A DNA stretch of 64,000 nucleotides from Diphasiastrum complanatum (GCA_029204225.1 CM055114.1:10253948-10317947); one strand, 5' to 3'; shown: positions 46,596 to 57,350, counted from the stretch's first letter. Notes: generated from the letters alone by a model not told the origin. A program made the numbers and translations.

Positions 46596-47277
46596 TGTTA
46601 AAAATTCACAATTCTAGCTTGACTAGTTTTGGTCATATGACTTGTAAATAGTTAAATGGTCATGATGTGGCTTGTCACACGTGCCAAATAGCATAGGATT
46701 CCATTCATAAGGATGTTCTCAAGTAGACCTAAGTGTTAGAACCTTTGGAATGAGTCCAAATTATGCTTAGATACAAGGGAGAAAAAATAGGAGCTATTTT
46801 TGGTAATTTTTGCATTGTTGAGGGATCTCCAAGATTCCAACCCTAACTTGGTAGGGATGAAAGATCCACCAAAATTAGCATTAGGGATAGGTTTAGGGCT
46901 ACTCATACCTGCCCAAAACCGTGATGGATCATGTATATATAGGTGATGATATCTCACCAAAATCAATCAAGCAATTTCATGTTTTTTCTCTCATAATGGT
47001 GCAATTGCTCTCTATGCTCATAATTGTTTGAGTACTTGTGATTACTAATGATTATAGGATTGAATGTAGGTCTGGTGTACAGTACTCAGACTGTGGGAGG
47101 CCGTACTTTCACACGTGTGAAGCCTTCTTCAAGGATTTGGGCCATTTAGTGAGGTTCAAGCATAGGTTTTTGATGGATTTTGATGGTTCAACTTGTGCTA
47201 ATCTTATGAAATCATGATCTATTGTTTTCCTCATCATTTCAAGTGTTTTAGGATCCTTATTTGCTGTAATTTTTACA
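46596..47277 (+). repeat. Right LTR of the young copia element
   Basis: 682 bp, TGTTA...TTTACA, nearly identical to the left LTR. The ttcacacgtgtgaa palindrome is at 47108-47121. Followed by the target duplication tgtca (47278-47282). Confidence 0.96.
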
Positions 47278-47282
47278 TGTCA

Positions 47283-48260
47283 TTGGTCTCAACTCGTCTA
47301 TCCTGAGAGGTATTCTCATGATATCTAGACCACAGGTCTATATTCTTACTAGTCTGGGCTTCCTGATTGGCTAGCCCATAACGGTGTAAATTTGACTCAC
47401 TCCCCTGTGTCCCTTTTATAATCCTCCACAAATTTAGGTAATAACTCAATGCTACTTGGCACTCTCTCTTCCTCAACACATTCTGCTTCGAAAAACTTTG
47501 AGAGTCCAGTCCTCTCGTAGGTGTCATGTGGTAGTCCTGTATGATGTAATTCTCTCATTCTTGGCAACTCGTGCCCTAGTGTCTGTTGGCTACTATCTAG
47601 CATCAGATTTTTCATGGCCTGACATTCACATGTGGTGATGTGTGCTTCCTCTACAATCGTGGCTCTAGATATCGCCTCTTCCAATGATGAAACTCTAGAT
47701 TGGCGTACCACTAGATGGATATTACTCGACAGTCCTCTCAAAAAGCTCTCAAGTAGTAGTTGCGGAGGTAATACCATTGTAAAACATAGGTCCAACTGGT
47801 GCACTAATCCTTCGAATTGTCTAGCATACTAATGCACAGTTTCTGTAGATGTTTGTTGTATGGTAGCTAGGGCAAATATCAGACTATCTAGACTATAAGT
47901 GCCTCTGAATTCTCTAAAGAATTCCTGATAGTACTCCTCAAGTGTGCTGATAGAAACTCTAGGTAGAGTATGGTACCATCTCCTGGCTGTTCCTACCAAA
48001 GTAGTGGTAAACAACATCATCTGATGCACAGGATTCACTCTATTCATGAGCATTAGTGTTTCAAAATCCTTGACATGCTCATGGGCATCTTCGTCCTCAT
48101 TCCCGTGAAATTGCGGTAGAAGACCTACTATTTCAGGTGTCCCGCCAGTGTCATTTGGGACAACTATTGGCTCAGTCACTCTCCTTACTCTCGAAGTGAT
48201 AGGCGTAGGGCTAGGTGCTAGCACAGTCGGGTGAGCTATGGGCAGATCATCATTCTCATC
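47283..48260 (-). pseudogene. Outer-element Gag, capsid region (Ty3-type)
   Basis: The minus strand reads VGLLPQFHGNEDEDAHEHVK, DFETLM, VHQMMLFTTTLVGTARRWYH, TLPRVSISTLEEYYQEFF, the retrotransposon Gag fold of Ty3/gypsy elements (the ARRWY-x-x-L and F-x-x-EF pattern). A nonsense codon lies at the end of ORF 47829-48224, after STETVH; the same frame continues with ARQFEGLVHQLDLCF to about 47400, where a frameshift occurs. It is in the same frame as the UIM-containing block upstream, separated only by a TAA at 48261, so both were probably one protein. The copia insertion at 47277 interrupts it. Confidence 0.82.
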
Positions 48261-48839
48261 TTAAATTTCTTCCACAACAATCTTCTTGTCATGGTTGGTC
48301 TCGATCGAATTTAAGTTCAATTCGATGTTATTCTCTGCCATTGACTCAAATCTTGGGTCCTCCCTTATGACTTCTTCATCAAGTCCTTCATCCGAATTTG
48401 ATTGAACTTTGCTTTCAGATGTGGCATTCCACTCAGATATTGTGTCCTCCTCCTTTGGAGTTGGCTCAATTTCATTTTCCGACATGGTCTCCCACTCAGA
48501 TCCATCACTATAACTCTCTACTTCTGGTTGGCAGTCATCCGTGTGTGTATCTGACTGTGTTTCCCATTCTTGTAGTGATAGTGCTATTGCTATTTGTAGG
48601 TCGGTGGTGCTATCCTCATGATCTTCAAGAAAAGTTATGTTCGTGAGCTCTCGTGGTGGCTGTTCTTGAGTGTCAACTACTTTTGGGAGTAGGGGAGATG
48701 AATCTCCTGCTAAACTCCTGCTATCTACGGCTAGACTTGGTTCTCTAGGCAGTAGACTAGTCTCATGCAATGACATTTCTATAGCCAAATCTAGCTCTGC
48801 ATATGAAAATCCATCTAGATTCAGTTGGGATTCCTCCAT
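48261..48839 (-). pseudogene. Gag N-terminal extension with two ubiquitin-interacting motifs
   Basis: 192 codons, very acidic. Residues 15-26, ELDLAIEMSLHE, and 80-91, DLQIAIALSLQE, both fit the UIM pattern (hydrophobic-x2-Ala-x3-Ser-x2-Glu), the helix that binds ubiquitin's Ile44 patch. Two SEW(E/N)-type acidic repeats follow (SEWETMSE, SEWNATSE). The block shares its frame with the block before it (TGA at 48855-48857) and the capsid region after it (TAA at 48261-48263). The copy at 10.7 kb has a sense codon (CGA) at the first stop and keeps the first motif. I infer a fused Gag with a ubiquitin-binding N-terminus. UIM is a family-level match by pattern; binding is not shown. Confidence 0.7.
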
Positions 48840-48854
48840 CCATTGTGGTTCTAG

Positions 48855-49247
48855 TCATGGTTCGATCAAATGGCCTTCTAGTATAACATGTTTTTCTTCA
48901 AAATCTATTGTATCTAGTGTTGTTAACGTAAGATCTTCTCTTTTAGCCTCATTTAAATCAAAGGTCCCTAGAAATGTGTCTATGGTTTCAACTAAATCTT
49001 CTTCTGTCATCATCTCAGATATATTTGTCGGTCTATTGAGCTCATAGAGAGGTCCTTGGTCGTCTAATTCTAGAGGGGGCATTTCATCACCGCCTGTCGC
49101 CCAATACCAGCCAGTACATAATCCTTTATTGTCTCTAGTTTGGGATGAACCTAGATCAACAAAGTGTACTTCTTCATTGGGTGGGTCCACTAGTAACTCC
49201 CACATCCAAGAGAGAAACCACCCAACTAATGAGTGAAAGCCCCCCAT
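48855..49247 (-). pseudogene. Start of the outer-element Gag
   Basis: The likely initiator ATG is at 49247 (minus): MGGFHSLVGWFLSWMWELLV, then an acidic part (EEVHFVDLG, TEEDLVETIDTFLGTFDL) and a TGA. Upstream codons stay open to 49292 but lack an ATG. MGGFHS fits the N-myristoylation pattern (Gly2, Ser6), followed by a hydrophobic stretch. This would be a membrane-binding start like that of some retroviral Gags, but it is a pattern only, and the 10.7-kb copy has lost its ATG. The family is otherwise unknown to me. Confidence 0.6.
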
Positions 49248-49796
49248 GATAGCAATGTTGGGTCGGTTGAAAGCCAAGAATGACACAATCACACTAGATT
49301 GGTCTCATAACTAACATCTTTGTAACGATGCTTTATTCTCTGCTATCGAGGGAATCTGGCTCTATTGCTTGGATGACACTATCCTAACCATTGGACCACA
49401 CTCTCTTCTAGCAATGGGTATCGCAAGAGCTTCCACAATCCAACCAAAAGCTTTATCATGTTGAGGTAAGAGGCCCTCATTAGATTCAATAAGAATGCAT
49501 ATGATATCTCAAATCCAGACAACCTCAGATTTCATCCTATGAATAATCTTTTGGCAGGTTGATGCACAACCCTTGTCACTCTCTTTGCGGGATCAGCACA
49601 CATCTTTGTGCGATGCTAAACACTTTGATCTAATAATTGTCTTTCAAAACAACATTCGACACTACTCAAGTAGCTCGCACTAAGGTGTTAGTGTGTGGCT
49701 GACAGTCTTGACAACACACTCATTCAACTAGTAAATTCCTAATATGTATTCTTTGTAGGCCATCATCTTTCAAACAATACTCCCTTACCAAATTAC

Positions 49797-49814
49797 TCTG
49801 GGCAGACGCACCAA
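49797..49814 (-). promoter_or_regulatory. Probable primer-binding site of the outer element
   Basis: The minus strand reads ttggtgcgtctgcccaga directly after the LTR end ccctaaca. It resembles the ttggcgccgttgcc type of Ty3 primer sites but is diverged. Its position beside copy B shows that copy B is the 5' LTR and the element runs on the minus strand. Confidence 0.5.
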
Positions 49815-51437
49815 TGTTAGGGCCTATTTTGACAGGGGGTTGGTCCAACCAAAATGTCCTAAAAGGGTCAAGGGGCCCCACCTCTAATGGTGGTTTGGCC
49901 CTATGTGAGCAATAGAGGATTTGCCACTTCCAACCTTGATGGCCTTCTCTATTGCCCCATACTCCCCAACTGATGAGAGTTTTCCAAGTTCTTAGAGATA
50001 CGGTTGCAAGGAGGGGGTACTGTCACTTTTGGTGCAATGATTCACTAGCTTTCTAGGGTTACGATTCCGTAAAACTTTTGATCACTAATTCGCGTTAGGA
50101 TCTTGCTAATGTCTCTTTCCCCATTGAATTCGGCTTACAGTTAGAAAAAATCTTACATGGGCTTGAAACCGATTTATTGCCTATGATGTGCTCGTGGGGT
50201 GCAAGTTATACGCACCGCTCTGTTTGATAAGCGGTGGTATTTTTGCCAATCGTCGGGTCTAGGTATTTCTCTAGACAATACCGACGGTGGGTGTGACTAG
50301 TGTGACGCTTAACCAAGGTGGTGTATTTCAACCACGGATGGTGGACGGCCCGCTCTGGTGCTTCATAATTGACAAAACGTAAGAACTACTTCAAAAACTT
50401 GACGATTCCATATAGCCGTTTGATTCTCAAGTTTGATCTAGCAAACCAAAAAATAACCAACCTATGATTCTTTTTGTAAACGCATTTAATTCAATACGAT
50501 TGCTGGCTATAATTTTTGGTAAATACATCGAGGAACAAAGAACAGTCCATACAACAGTTACTAAACATTGCAATAATTCCAATCTGAACTCCAATGATTC
50601 ACTACCAAACTTCAAATAGTTTACTTGGTTTAAGAAATGCAACCATAGCCTACGAATTTTGATCACTTTGTAATCGAACTCTCATCAAAGAATCAAAAAG
50701 TTAATGGCGATTCCAAAACCTCACACCAAACGTTAAGGCAAATGCGTTGAATCCTAGTCTACTTCTTCACATGTCAGACGGTTCCCTATCTTACCATAAA
50801 GACGTTTCGTTCAGTAAAGGTTCTTTACAACATTCACGTAGTACTACTAATGAAAAAAAAAACATTGCCCTTTTTCGTTTGAGAAAAATACCATTTCATC
50901 TCTTGACGAGGATAATGAATCATTCAATAGGCGAATACGGAATTTGCAAAACAATAACCAGAATCCATTCACCATTGACATACATCATAATCCATTCACC
51001 ATTGACATACATCATTCACAATCTATACAGCTCACAATCTATACAATGGACACATAATTGGATAAACCACATTACCTCAGGTATGAGAGAAAAATCGGAA
51101 ATCGTAGAGGCACTAGTCGTGAATGTCGCTTTTTCTGAGGTAGCTTTGCCTTCGTTCTTCAGAGAGCCGTTTGCATTACCTTCCAAAATGTGGCTTGTCA
51201 CCAAGGTAGAAACCTTTTGGGATTCGCAGACAGTAGGAGGGGTCAGATTTCCAATACAAACGGGTTATCTATGGGCACAGGGAGAGATATGACACAGTGG
51301 GCAGTGAAGGTAGAGCGCCAACAATTTGCAATTCTATGAGTTTTGGTCGCAGACAGACTTTTGAGATGAATTCTGACTGTAAACAGCCCTCCGTAGGTCG
51401 CAAATTGGCCGGAGTATGTCTGATACTAATCGGAACA
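49815..51437 (-). repeat. Outer Ty3-like LTR, copy B (5' LTR)
   Basis: About 1.62 kb, bounded by tgttaggg and cggaaca on the + strand (TG...CA both ways). Collinear with copy A once the nested element is removed. The flanks of the pair (agcac at 32773-32777, gtgag at 51438-51442) do not match, so no target duplication remains. The 181-codon + frame at 50747-51292 is part of the LTR and recurs, broken, in copy A. Confidence 0.9.
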
Positions 51438-53995
51438 GTGAGGTACAGGGGTCGCAGACAGGCAGAAGGCGGCCTCCAGCGAGCACATAGAGAGCAGAGG
51501 TAGCAAGTAGATCATAAGGCAAGCAAGTGAGGCAATGAGGAGCTGCAGACATATCGCAAGTGAGGCAGTGTGGGCTTGTAGAAGCAGTGAACAAAGGCAG
51601 GACAACACACAGACAGGTAGCGAGCAAGCAGGCAGAGGCAGGAGGTCACACTCAGATCGATTGTAGGCCGCATACCGTTAGAAATTCATCCTTGATCACC
51701 GATGATTGGCGGGGTGCAGCGAACAATGACCAATTGCGACTAATTGCCATTCTGGAAATCAAAAATGTAGCACTACTTTCAGCGATTGAATGCACTCCAA
51801 GTAATCAACAAGAAAACTTCAAAAGTGTGTGTGATGCAACCAACCATAGCATGGGTGTAGAGCCTCAGAAATCAGCGATGGAAATCCTCATAGAAGTGTC
51901 AGTTATTTGAACTGGAAGTACTCTACAAATTGGTTGGGATCAATGAATGCTTAATTAGCCACAGAAATGGGCTTGAAGAATGCCAAAAAGTATGTGCTTG
52001 AAGCCTGCTACAGAGATGGCTTGATTCTCTGCCACATAATTGGGTTGATCGTTGGCAGCAGCAGCACGACTGATATCCCAACCGAATTCGGTGTAGTCTT
52101 CCTCAGAAATGCAACTGAGTTCTGCCATGTAGATGACTTTGATGAAAACTCTTTGAAAATTTAGTTATCGTTGGCTATTAGCTCACAGCATAGAGGCACA
52201 CTCCTTCAGCATTGGCCAAGCGAGCCTACTCAAGAGGGCAGATATTCCATTGAGGCCCCTTCAACATCAAAACGCATAAGGCTCTCTCATGAACTTACTT
52301 CTTGATGCTCTCTTAGCAACAAAATGGCCTCAACAATGAAGAAGTACTTCAACAAATGGAGTCCCTATCAATTGAAAAACCCTCAAGTCATGAAATCTCT
52401 CAAGATGAAGTAGATGGAAAAACACAAGAGCATAAGTCCATAAGCACTTGATTGAAGAAAGTTCTCACCTCACGATCCAAATCTATTTCTTGTATAGAAT
52501 AGAAGATAACAAGCACTCCTAAGAAAGGATCTCACATGATGAAAATAATAAGCACAAGATCAAATAGGCCTCCAAGGCATGAGATTTCATGACTCACTCA
52601 CAAGAATCAATTCCTCAACAATACAAAGAAATTACAAACTCTAAGACCATACTCAATGCATTATTGCAAGAAACCTTCTATCTCTCAATAAAATTAGATG
52701 AAACTCTCAATGAACATGGCATCACATCATCAAAACTATCACATCAAACTCAATCACTCCAACTATCACCATCAACTCACTATCACATCATTAGCCAACT
52801 ATACTCCACTCTCGAATTATCAACTCACAAAAGCACTAACATTTGAAATACAAGGAGTTGGCTCCTTCTTATAGGAAATTCCAATGCATCCCCTTCACAA
52901 TGCCACCTTGCCATTCTTCATGCCCTTCAAGCCCTCTTTGTCATTTGTCCCCAACCCATTTGATAGTACACCCAGTGGCCTCCATAAGAGAGTGGGGGAG
53001 TGGTGCATTCAAGGCTCTCTTCCAAAACTAGCCAAGATGTCATTTTTGTCAAAGGCTAGGGAGGTCATTCAAGTTTTTCCTTTTGTACACCCTAGAAGCC
53101 CAGAATGTCAATGGCTAGTGGGTGTACCTCCCAAATTTTTTAGCCTCCAAGGTGGTTTGGCATTTATTATTCAAATTTTGGGTGAGGCCCTTTTTCAATC
53201 CCTATTTTTAGTAGGCGGCCTTCCTTTTTCTTTGGGCACCTGTGTTTTCAACCTTTCTTCGATTTTTCAAGGGTCGTGCGCCTACTGCTCATTTGTCTGG
53301 GTTTTTGGCCTGTTGGGTAACCACTTGGCCCGCACATTTCGTTAATTGCCCGTAAATTGCCCAAACTTTGCCGTTAGGGTTTCTATGACTCCTGGACACT
53401 GAATCTATATTTCTCGATCCTGTTTTTACCCAAAACTTTTTTTTCTCGATTTTTTCTTCTGTGGTTGACTTTTTTGGCATTCATGACTAGGGCTCCCACG
53501 ACACCACGATTTCCTTGAAAAATACATTGAGTGATCATATACTAGTAAAAATGGACTCAGTACATGATGAGATTTTAGCACGGTCATACCGGCTATTTTT
53601 TTACAACTGGCCATTTTTTTGAAAAGCCATAAAATATTTATCGGCCATTTCTAAGGCCGCAAAATTTGCTCCAGCCTCATTTAGGCCAGCCTCATTTAGG
53701 CTGGGCTGGGACCCAATTCTAGGTGGACCGGCACTTTTGGCTCGGTCTTACAAAACTTGACCAAAAAATATTTTTGACGATTTTTTTTGAAAAGTCAATT
53801 TCTTACCTTTAAACTGTGTCTAGCCACTTTAGGGGTGGGCTGGGACTCAAATCTACAGCAAATTTGTGTCGATTTTTCTCTAATAACCGGGTTTTACATG
53901 CCAATTTTTTGCAGTTTTGTGAATTTAAACTTCAATATTAGCTCAATTTTCCGTGCAAAAATATTGGCTGACAAGCACAGAGCCCATCAGGGCTA
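51438..53995. other. No gene recognised
   Basis: 51438-51660 is purine-rich with ggcaggcagcaag-like motifs. Open + frames at 51560-51910 and 51967-52164 (TDIPTEFGVVFLRNATEFC) show no family. 52589-53345 holds low-complexity Ser/His/Phe frames without motifs. 53600-53760 has small direct repeats (tcatttaggccagcc). I cannot name any element here. Confidence 0.4.
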
Positions 53996-53999
53996 GATT

Positions 54000-54490
54000 C
54001 ATCTCTAATCTTGTAGGAGGTTTTCAATTTCTACTTGATCTTCTAAGCTCTCCCTGCTCACTAGATTTAGGAGCATCTCTCTTCTTTGCATCATCTATGA
54101 CCGATAAGTGCCATTTAGGTACTCTCTTGGGGATTTCAATATTAGGCTCACCTTTATCCATTGGATTTTTCATATCAAAATCCACTTCCTTCTTGACTTG
54201 TGCTGTCACTCCCTCATCAAAAGGTTCAGTGATTACTTCATATTGTTCATCTCGGCCCATCTCATCAAATGTAGCATCCTTAGAAATCACAAGCTTCTGT
54301 GCATTTGTGTCATACATCCTGTATGCCTTGGCCTTCTCATCATATCCAAGAAAATAAACTTGATAGCTTTGGCATCCAATTTTTTTCATTTCTCATCAGG
54401 AATATGAGCATAGGCATCACAACCAAATACTCTCAAATGAGAAATATTAGGCTTCCTTCCAGTAACAGCTTCATAAATTACAACATTAAT
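54000..54490 (-). pseudogene. Copia integrase tail and linker, minus strand (element 5, 3' part)
   Basis: The minus strand reads YEAVTGRKPNISHLRVFGCD, AYAHIPDEK, then (other frame) YQVYFLGYDEKAKAYRMYDT, KLVISKDATFDE and a charged linker (IPKRVPKWHLSV, RRSSRN). It continues exactly where the inverted block at 54496-55483 stops (KSVEGKTPL). A frame change lies near 54388. Confidence 0.85.
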
Positions 54491-54495
54491 GATAA

Positions 54496-55483
54496 GTGAT
54501 GAAGCCAATGATACCTGGTACATTGATAATGGTGCGTCCAAGCACATGACTTCAAGGAAGGAGTGGTTTTCATAACTCAAGGAAACTCACAATGGTGATG
54601 AAGTTGAACAAGCCGATGGCAAATTGCTATCTGTTAAAGGAGTTGGAGTGGTACCAGTGAAGTTAGGTAGCGGAAAGATAAAGCAGATAAGCAATGTGCA
54701 ATATGTACCTGGCTTAACTAACAATCTACTATCTGTTGGGACGATCGCTGATCAAAAACTGAAGGTTGAGTTTGACAGCGACAAATGTCTTGTCAAAGAC
54801 ATCAAGAATCAAGCATTGTTGATAGTCGAAGTGATCTTTGGCATCAACGATTCGGTCATATTAGTGCTCAAAGTTTACAGATTCTCAAAAGAGGTAGTCT
54901 AGTTATTGGATTGCCTGATATTTCTTTTGAAAGAAAAATTTGTGAAGATTGCATTTTGATAAAACAACATAGAGAGAGGTTTCCCAAAAGTGGAGCAAGG
55001 AGAGCCAGTGGCATCCTAGATCTTGTCCATAGTGATCTATGTGGACCTATGCAGACTAGATCTCTTAGTGGCTACTATTACTTTATCCCTTCATTGATGA
55101 TTATAGCAGATGCATTTGGATTTATTTCATAAGCAAGAAATCAGATGCTTTTGCTAAGTTTTTGGGGATTCAAGGCATTAGTTGAAAAGCAAACAAGATG
55201 TTGCATCAAGACTTTAAGATTTGATGGAGGTGGTGAGTATTTTTTGACAGAATTTATTGATTTCTGCAAAGATCAAGGGATCAAGAGGTAGACTACAACA
55301 CCTTATTCACCACAACAAAATGGAGTTGCAGAATGAAAGAACAGATCTATTGTTGAGATGGCCAGGGTGATGCTCAAAAGCAAGAGTCTACCAAACACCT
55401 TTTGGGTAGAAGCTTGTAGCACAGCTATGCACATCTTGAATCGTTGTCCTACAAAATCCGTGGAAGGTAAGACACCTCTCACC
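54496..55483 (+). pseudogene. Copia protease-integrase block, inverted (element 5)
   Basis: The + strand begins DEANDTWYIDNGASKHMTSR, a copia protease with Asn for the usual Ser of DSGA. It goes on VKGVGVVPVKLGSGKI, VQYVPGLTNNLLSVG, pre-integrase DLWHQRFGHIS, integrase LVHSDLCGPM, YSPQQNGVAE and ends AMHILNRCPTKSVEGKTPL. Stops and frameshifts occur (for example near 54570, 54830 and 55290). It is flanked on both sides by minus-strand pieces of a copia element that lack exactly this segment. Confidence 0.87.
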
Positions 55484-56293
55484 TGTATCATATTCATATT
55501 GATAATCATCGTATTGATGTTGATAAGCATAATTGCTCGCTTGCCATTTGCCTTTTCTTTGTTCTATCTACTTTTGTTTCTTGAAGCATTCACGCTCCCA
55601 ATGGCCAATTTGTTGCAGTACCTACAATTTCCAGGTCTATTTTGCCTGGAATAGCCATGTCCTTGACCTCGGCCTTGATTCTAATTGCCTCGATCTGGGC
55701 CATCATTGGATTGTTCTTGAAATTGTTGGAACGATCCATCATTTGAGTTTCCACCTCTTGATTGGTGTCTTCCACATCCAAATCTGCCACCACGTCCTCT
55801 CACTACAAGAGAATCCCCTATTGCCATGACTCAAGTTCTCTTGACGTTGTTCAACCTGCAAAAGCAATCCACCTAACTCTTCATAGATGGGAAGGTTTTC
55901 CCGTGTGGCTGTACTTGTCACAAACATTTGATGTGACTCACTCAAACTATTCAATGTCAATTGCATGATCTCATGATCCTGAACTCGCTCTCCAACTGCT
56001 GCTAATTGATCACGAATCTCTTTGATCTTCAGTAAGTGATCAACAATAGTTGTTTTATCATCCATCTGCAATGTGTGCACCTTCGTCTTCAGGAATAGCA
56101 CTCGAGATGTGTTTGTAGTCTCAAACAATGCCTTCAATGTATCCCATGGTTTTTTTGGTTCTTCTGAATCCAAAATGTAGGGAATAATTGCATCTCTAAC
56201 TGATAAGTTGATGACAGTGTGTGCTTTTCGTTTTCTCCTGTCACATGTCCTCTGATCTTCTTCAATCATTGGCCTTGTCTCTTCACCTATCAC
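55484..56293 (-). pseudogene. Copia Gag, minus strand (element 5, 5' part)
   Basis: The minus strand (UBN2-type Gag) reads WDTLKALFETTNTSRVLFLK, VDHLLKIKEIRDQLAAVGER, IMQLTLNSLSESHQMFVTST, LPIYEELGGLLLQVEQRQEN. A zinc knuckle follows near 55590-55640 (YCNK then GHWERECF, one base out of frame). It ends in a Tyr/Asp/Gln-rich tail (YQYEYDTGE) beside the inverted protease block. The N-terminal Gag sequence is cut at 56293 by a + strand LTR. Confidence 0.85.
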
Positions 56294-56299
56294 AATCCG

Positions 56300-56690
56300 A
56301 CTAATATTTAGTCTTGCTTTTCGCGACTGATTATTAGTCTAGCTCTTCGCGAGTAATTCGTGACTAATAATTTGTCTAGCTGTTCACGACAAATTATCTG
56401 TCTGATGTTTTGATGCTTATTGTTTGGCTACGTAATCAGATCGAATGTGATTTCTATCACTAATATTCTGTTCGAGACTGATAGGCATAGTCATGCTTAA
56501 GAAAAGAGGGAGATATCTTATTCCGCTACGCACAAACATTTTCCATTCGAGTTCGTTTCTTTTCGAGGTTGCTTCTTTTTGTGTTCATTTCTTTTCGAGT
56601 TATCTTTCTTTCACCCCCTCTTTCCAACACTTCTGATCCTACAGCCCACTCACTCCCAGCTTCCGCTCACAAACCAACTGACTTTGGACA
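56300..56690 (+). repeat. Copia LTR, 3' part
   Basis: Ends gactttggaca right before a primer-binding site. The repeated gcgactgattattagtc-type motifs also occur, inverted, at 11500-11640. The left part is missing. Confidence 0.65.
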
Positions 56691-56702
56691 TGGTATCAGA
56701 GC
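56691..56702 (+). promoter_or_regulatory. Copia primer-binding site (initiator tRNA-Met)
   Basis: tggtatcagagc directly after the LTR end. Confidence 0.88.
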
Positions 56703-56899
56703 ATCTATTTATATCAGAGTTCTACTAATCCGATATCATCTTGATTTTTCTGATTTTCCAACAAGTTGACGTTTCATAAGTCTCACTTGAAATACATTTC
56801 TGAATTGATTGTTGTAAGTTGTGGGCAGTAATACGTTTGTCAATCGTTGTTTGCAAGACCTGTCACTCAAAGTGCATGTGGGAGGAGGGCAGAAGAAGG

Positions 56900-57143
56900 T
56901 ACGAGCTCTCGTGCTCACAACCCTTATTATGATTCTGAGCCTGAAGCATCGTCAGGGTCATAGTCCTTAGAGGAGGAAGATGATGAGTATGTAGAGGAGG
57001 GGTCTGAGGAGAGTGATCATGATGATAAGGATGAGGGGCATCCTACCCCGACCTCCGATGAGGACTTCGAATCTAATGTTCGAGAGGATACTACAGTAGG
57101 CTCGACAGCACTTTCTCAGACGAGGCTCAAAGCCAAGAAAGCT
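56900..57143 (+). pseudogene. Acidic C-terminal tail of an unidentified ORF
   Basis: The + strand reads SRAHNPYYDSEPEASSGS, stop, SLEEEDDEYVEEGSEESDHD, then PTPTSDEDFESNV and LSQTRLKAKKA to a stop. Acidic Ser/Glu tails like this end many plant hAT-type transposases, but no catalytic or dimerisation motif is present, so the family is uncertain. Confidence 0.35.
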
Positions 57144-57350
57144 TAGAGTATAGACAAACCGTCACAATACTTATGAGTCACAATACTTATGTTCGAGAGG
57201 AGACTACAGTAGGCTCAACAGCACCTTCTCAAAGGAGGCTCAAAGCCAAGAAATCTTAGAGTCTAGACAAACCGTCACAATACTTGGAGGAGGCTCAAAG
57301 CCAAGAAAGCTTAGAGTCTAGACAAACCATCACAATACTTATGAGTCATG
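57077..57350. repeat. Tandem repeat, about 2.6 copies of a 100-110-bp unit
   Basis: Units begin atgttcgagagga at 57077 and 57189; a partial third (aggaggctcaaagccaag) begins about 57287. Each contains tctagacaaaccgtcacaat. The first unit overlaps the end of the acidic ORF. Confidence 0.85.

Larger units (their letters stand above)
41140..47277 (+). mobile_element. Full-length, young Ty1/copia retrotransposon
   Basis: The 6138-bp element is bounded by LTRs of 671 and 682 bp that differ by two substitutions and two small insertions, flanked by tgtca on both sides. Order: LTR, tRNA-Met primer site, leader, gag, protease, integrase, RT, RNase H, polypurine tract, LTR, the Ty1/copia order. The near-identity of the LTRs marks a recent insertion. 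Coding defects are few: an in-frame TAA between gag and pol and a one-base insertion at the start of RT. It lies in the gag of the outer minus-strand element, in the opposite orientation. Confidence 0.97.

Noticed and set aside
50747-51292. 181-codon + ORF
   Set aside because: Lies inside the outer-element LTR; the same region in LTR copy A (38.3-38.7 kb) is broken in that frame, so it is not conserved as a protein.
32773-51442. A target site duplication around the outer element
   Set aside because: The five bases left (agcac) and right (gtgag) do not match, and shifting the boundary does not help.
52589-53345. 85- and 153-codon + ORFs
   Set aside because: Low-complexity composition, no motif, no splice context and no Gag or Pol similarity.
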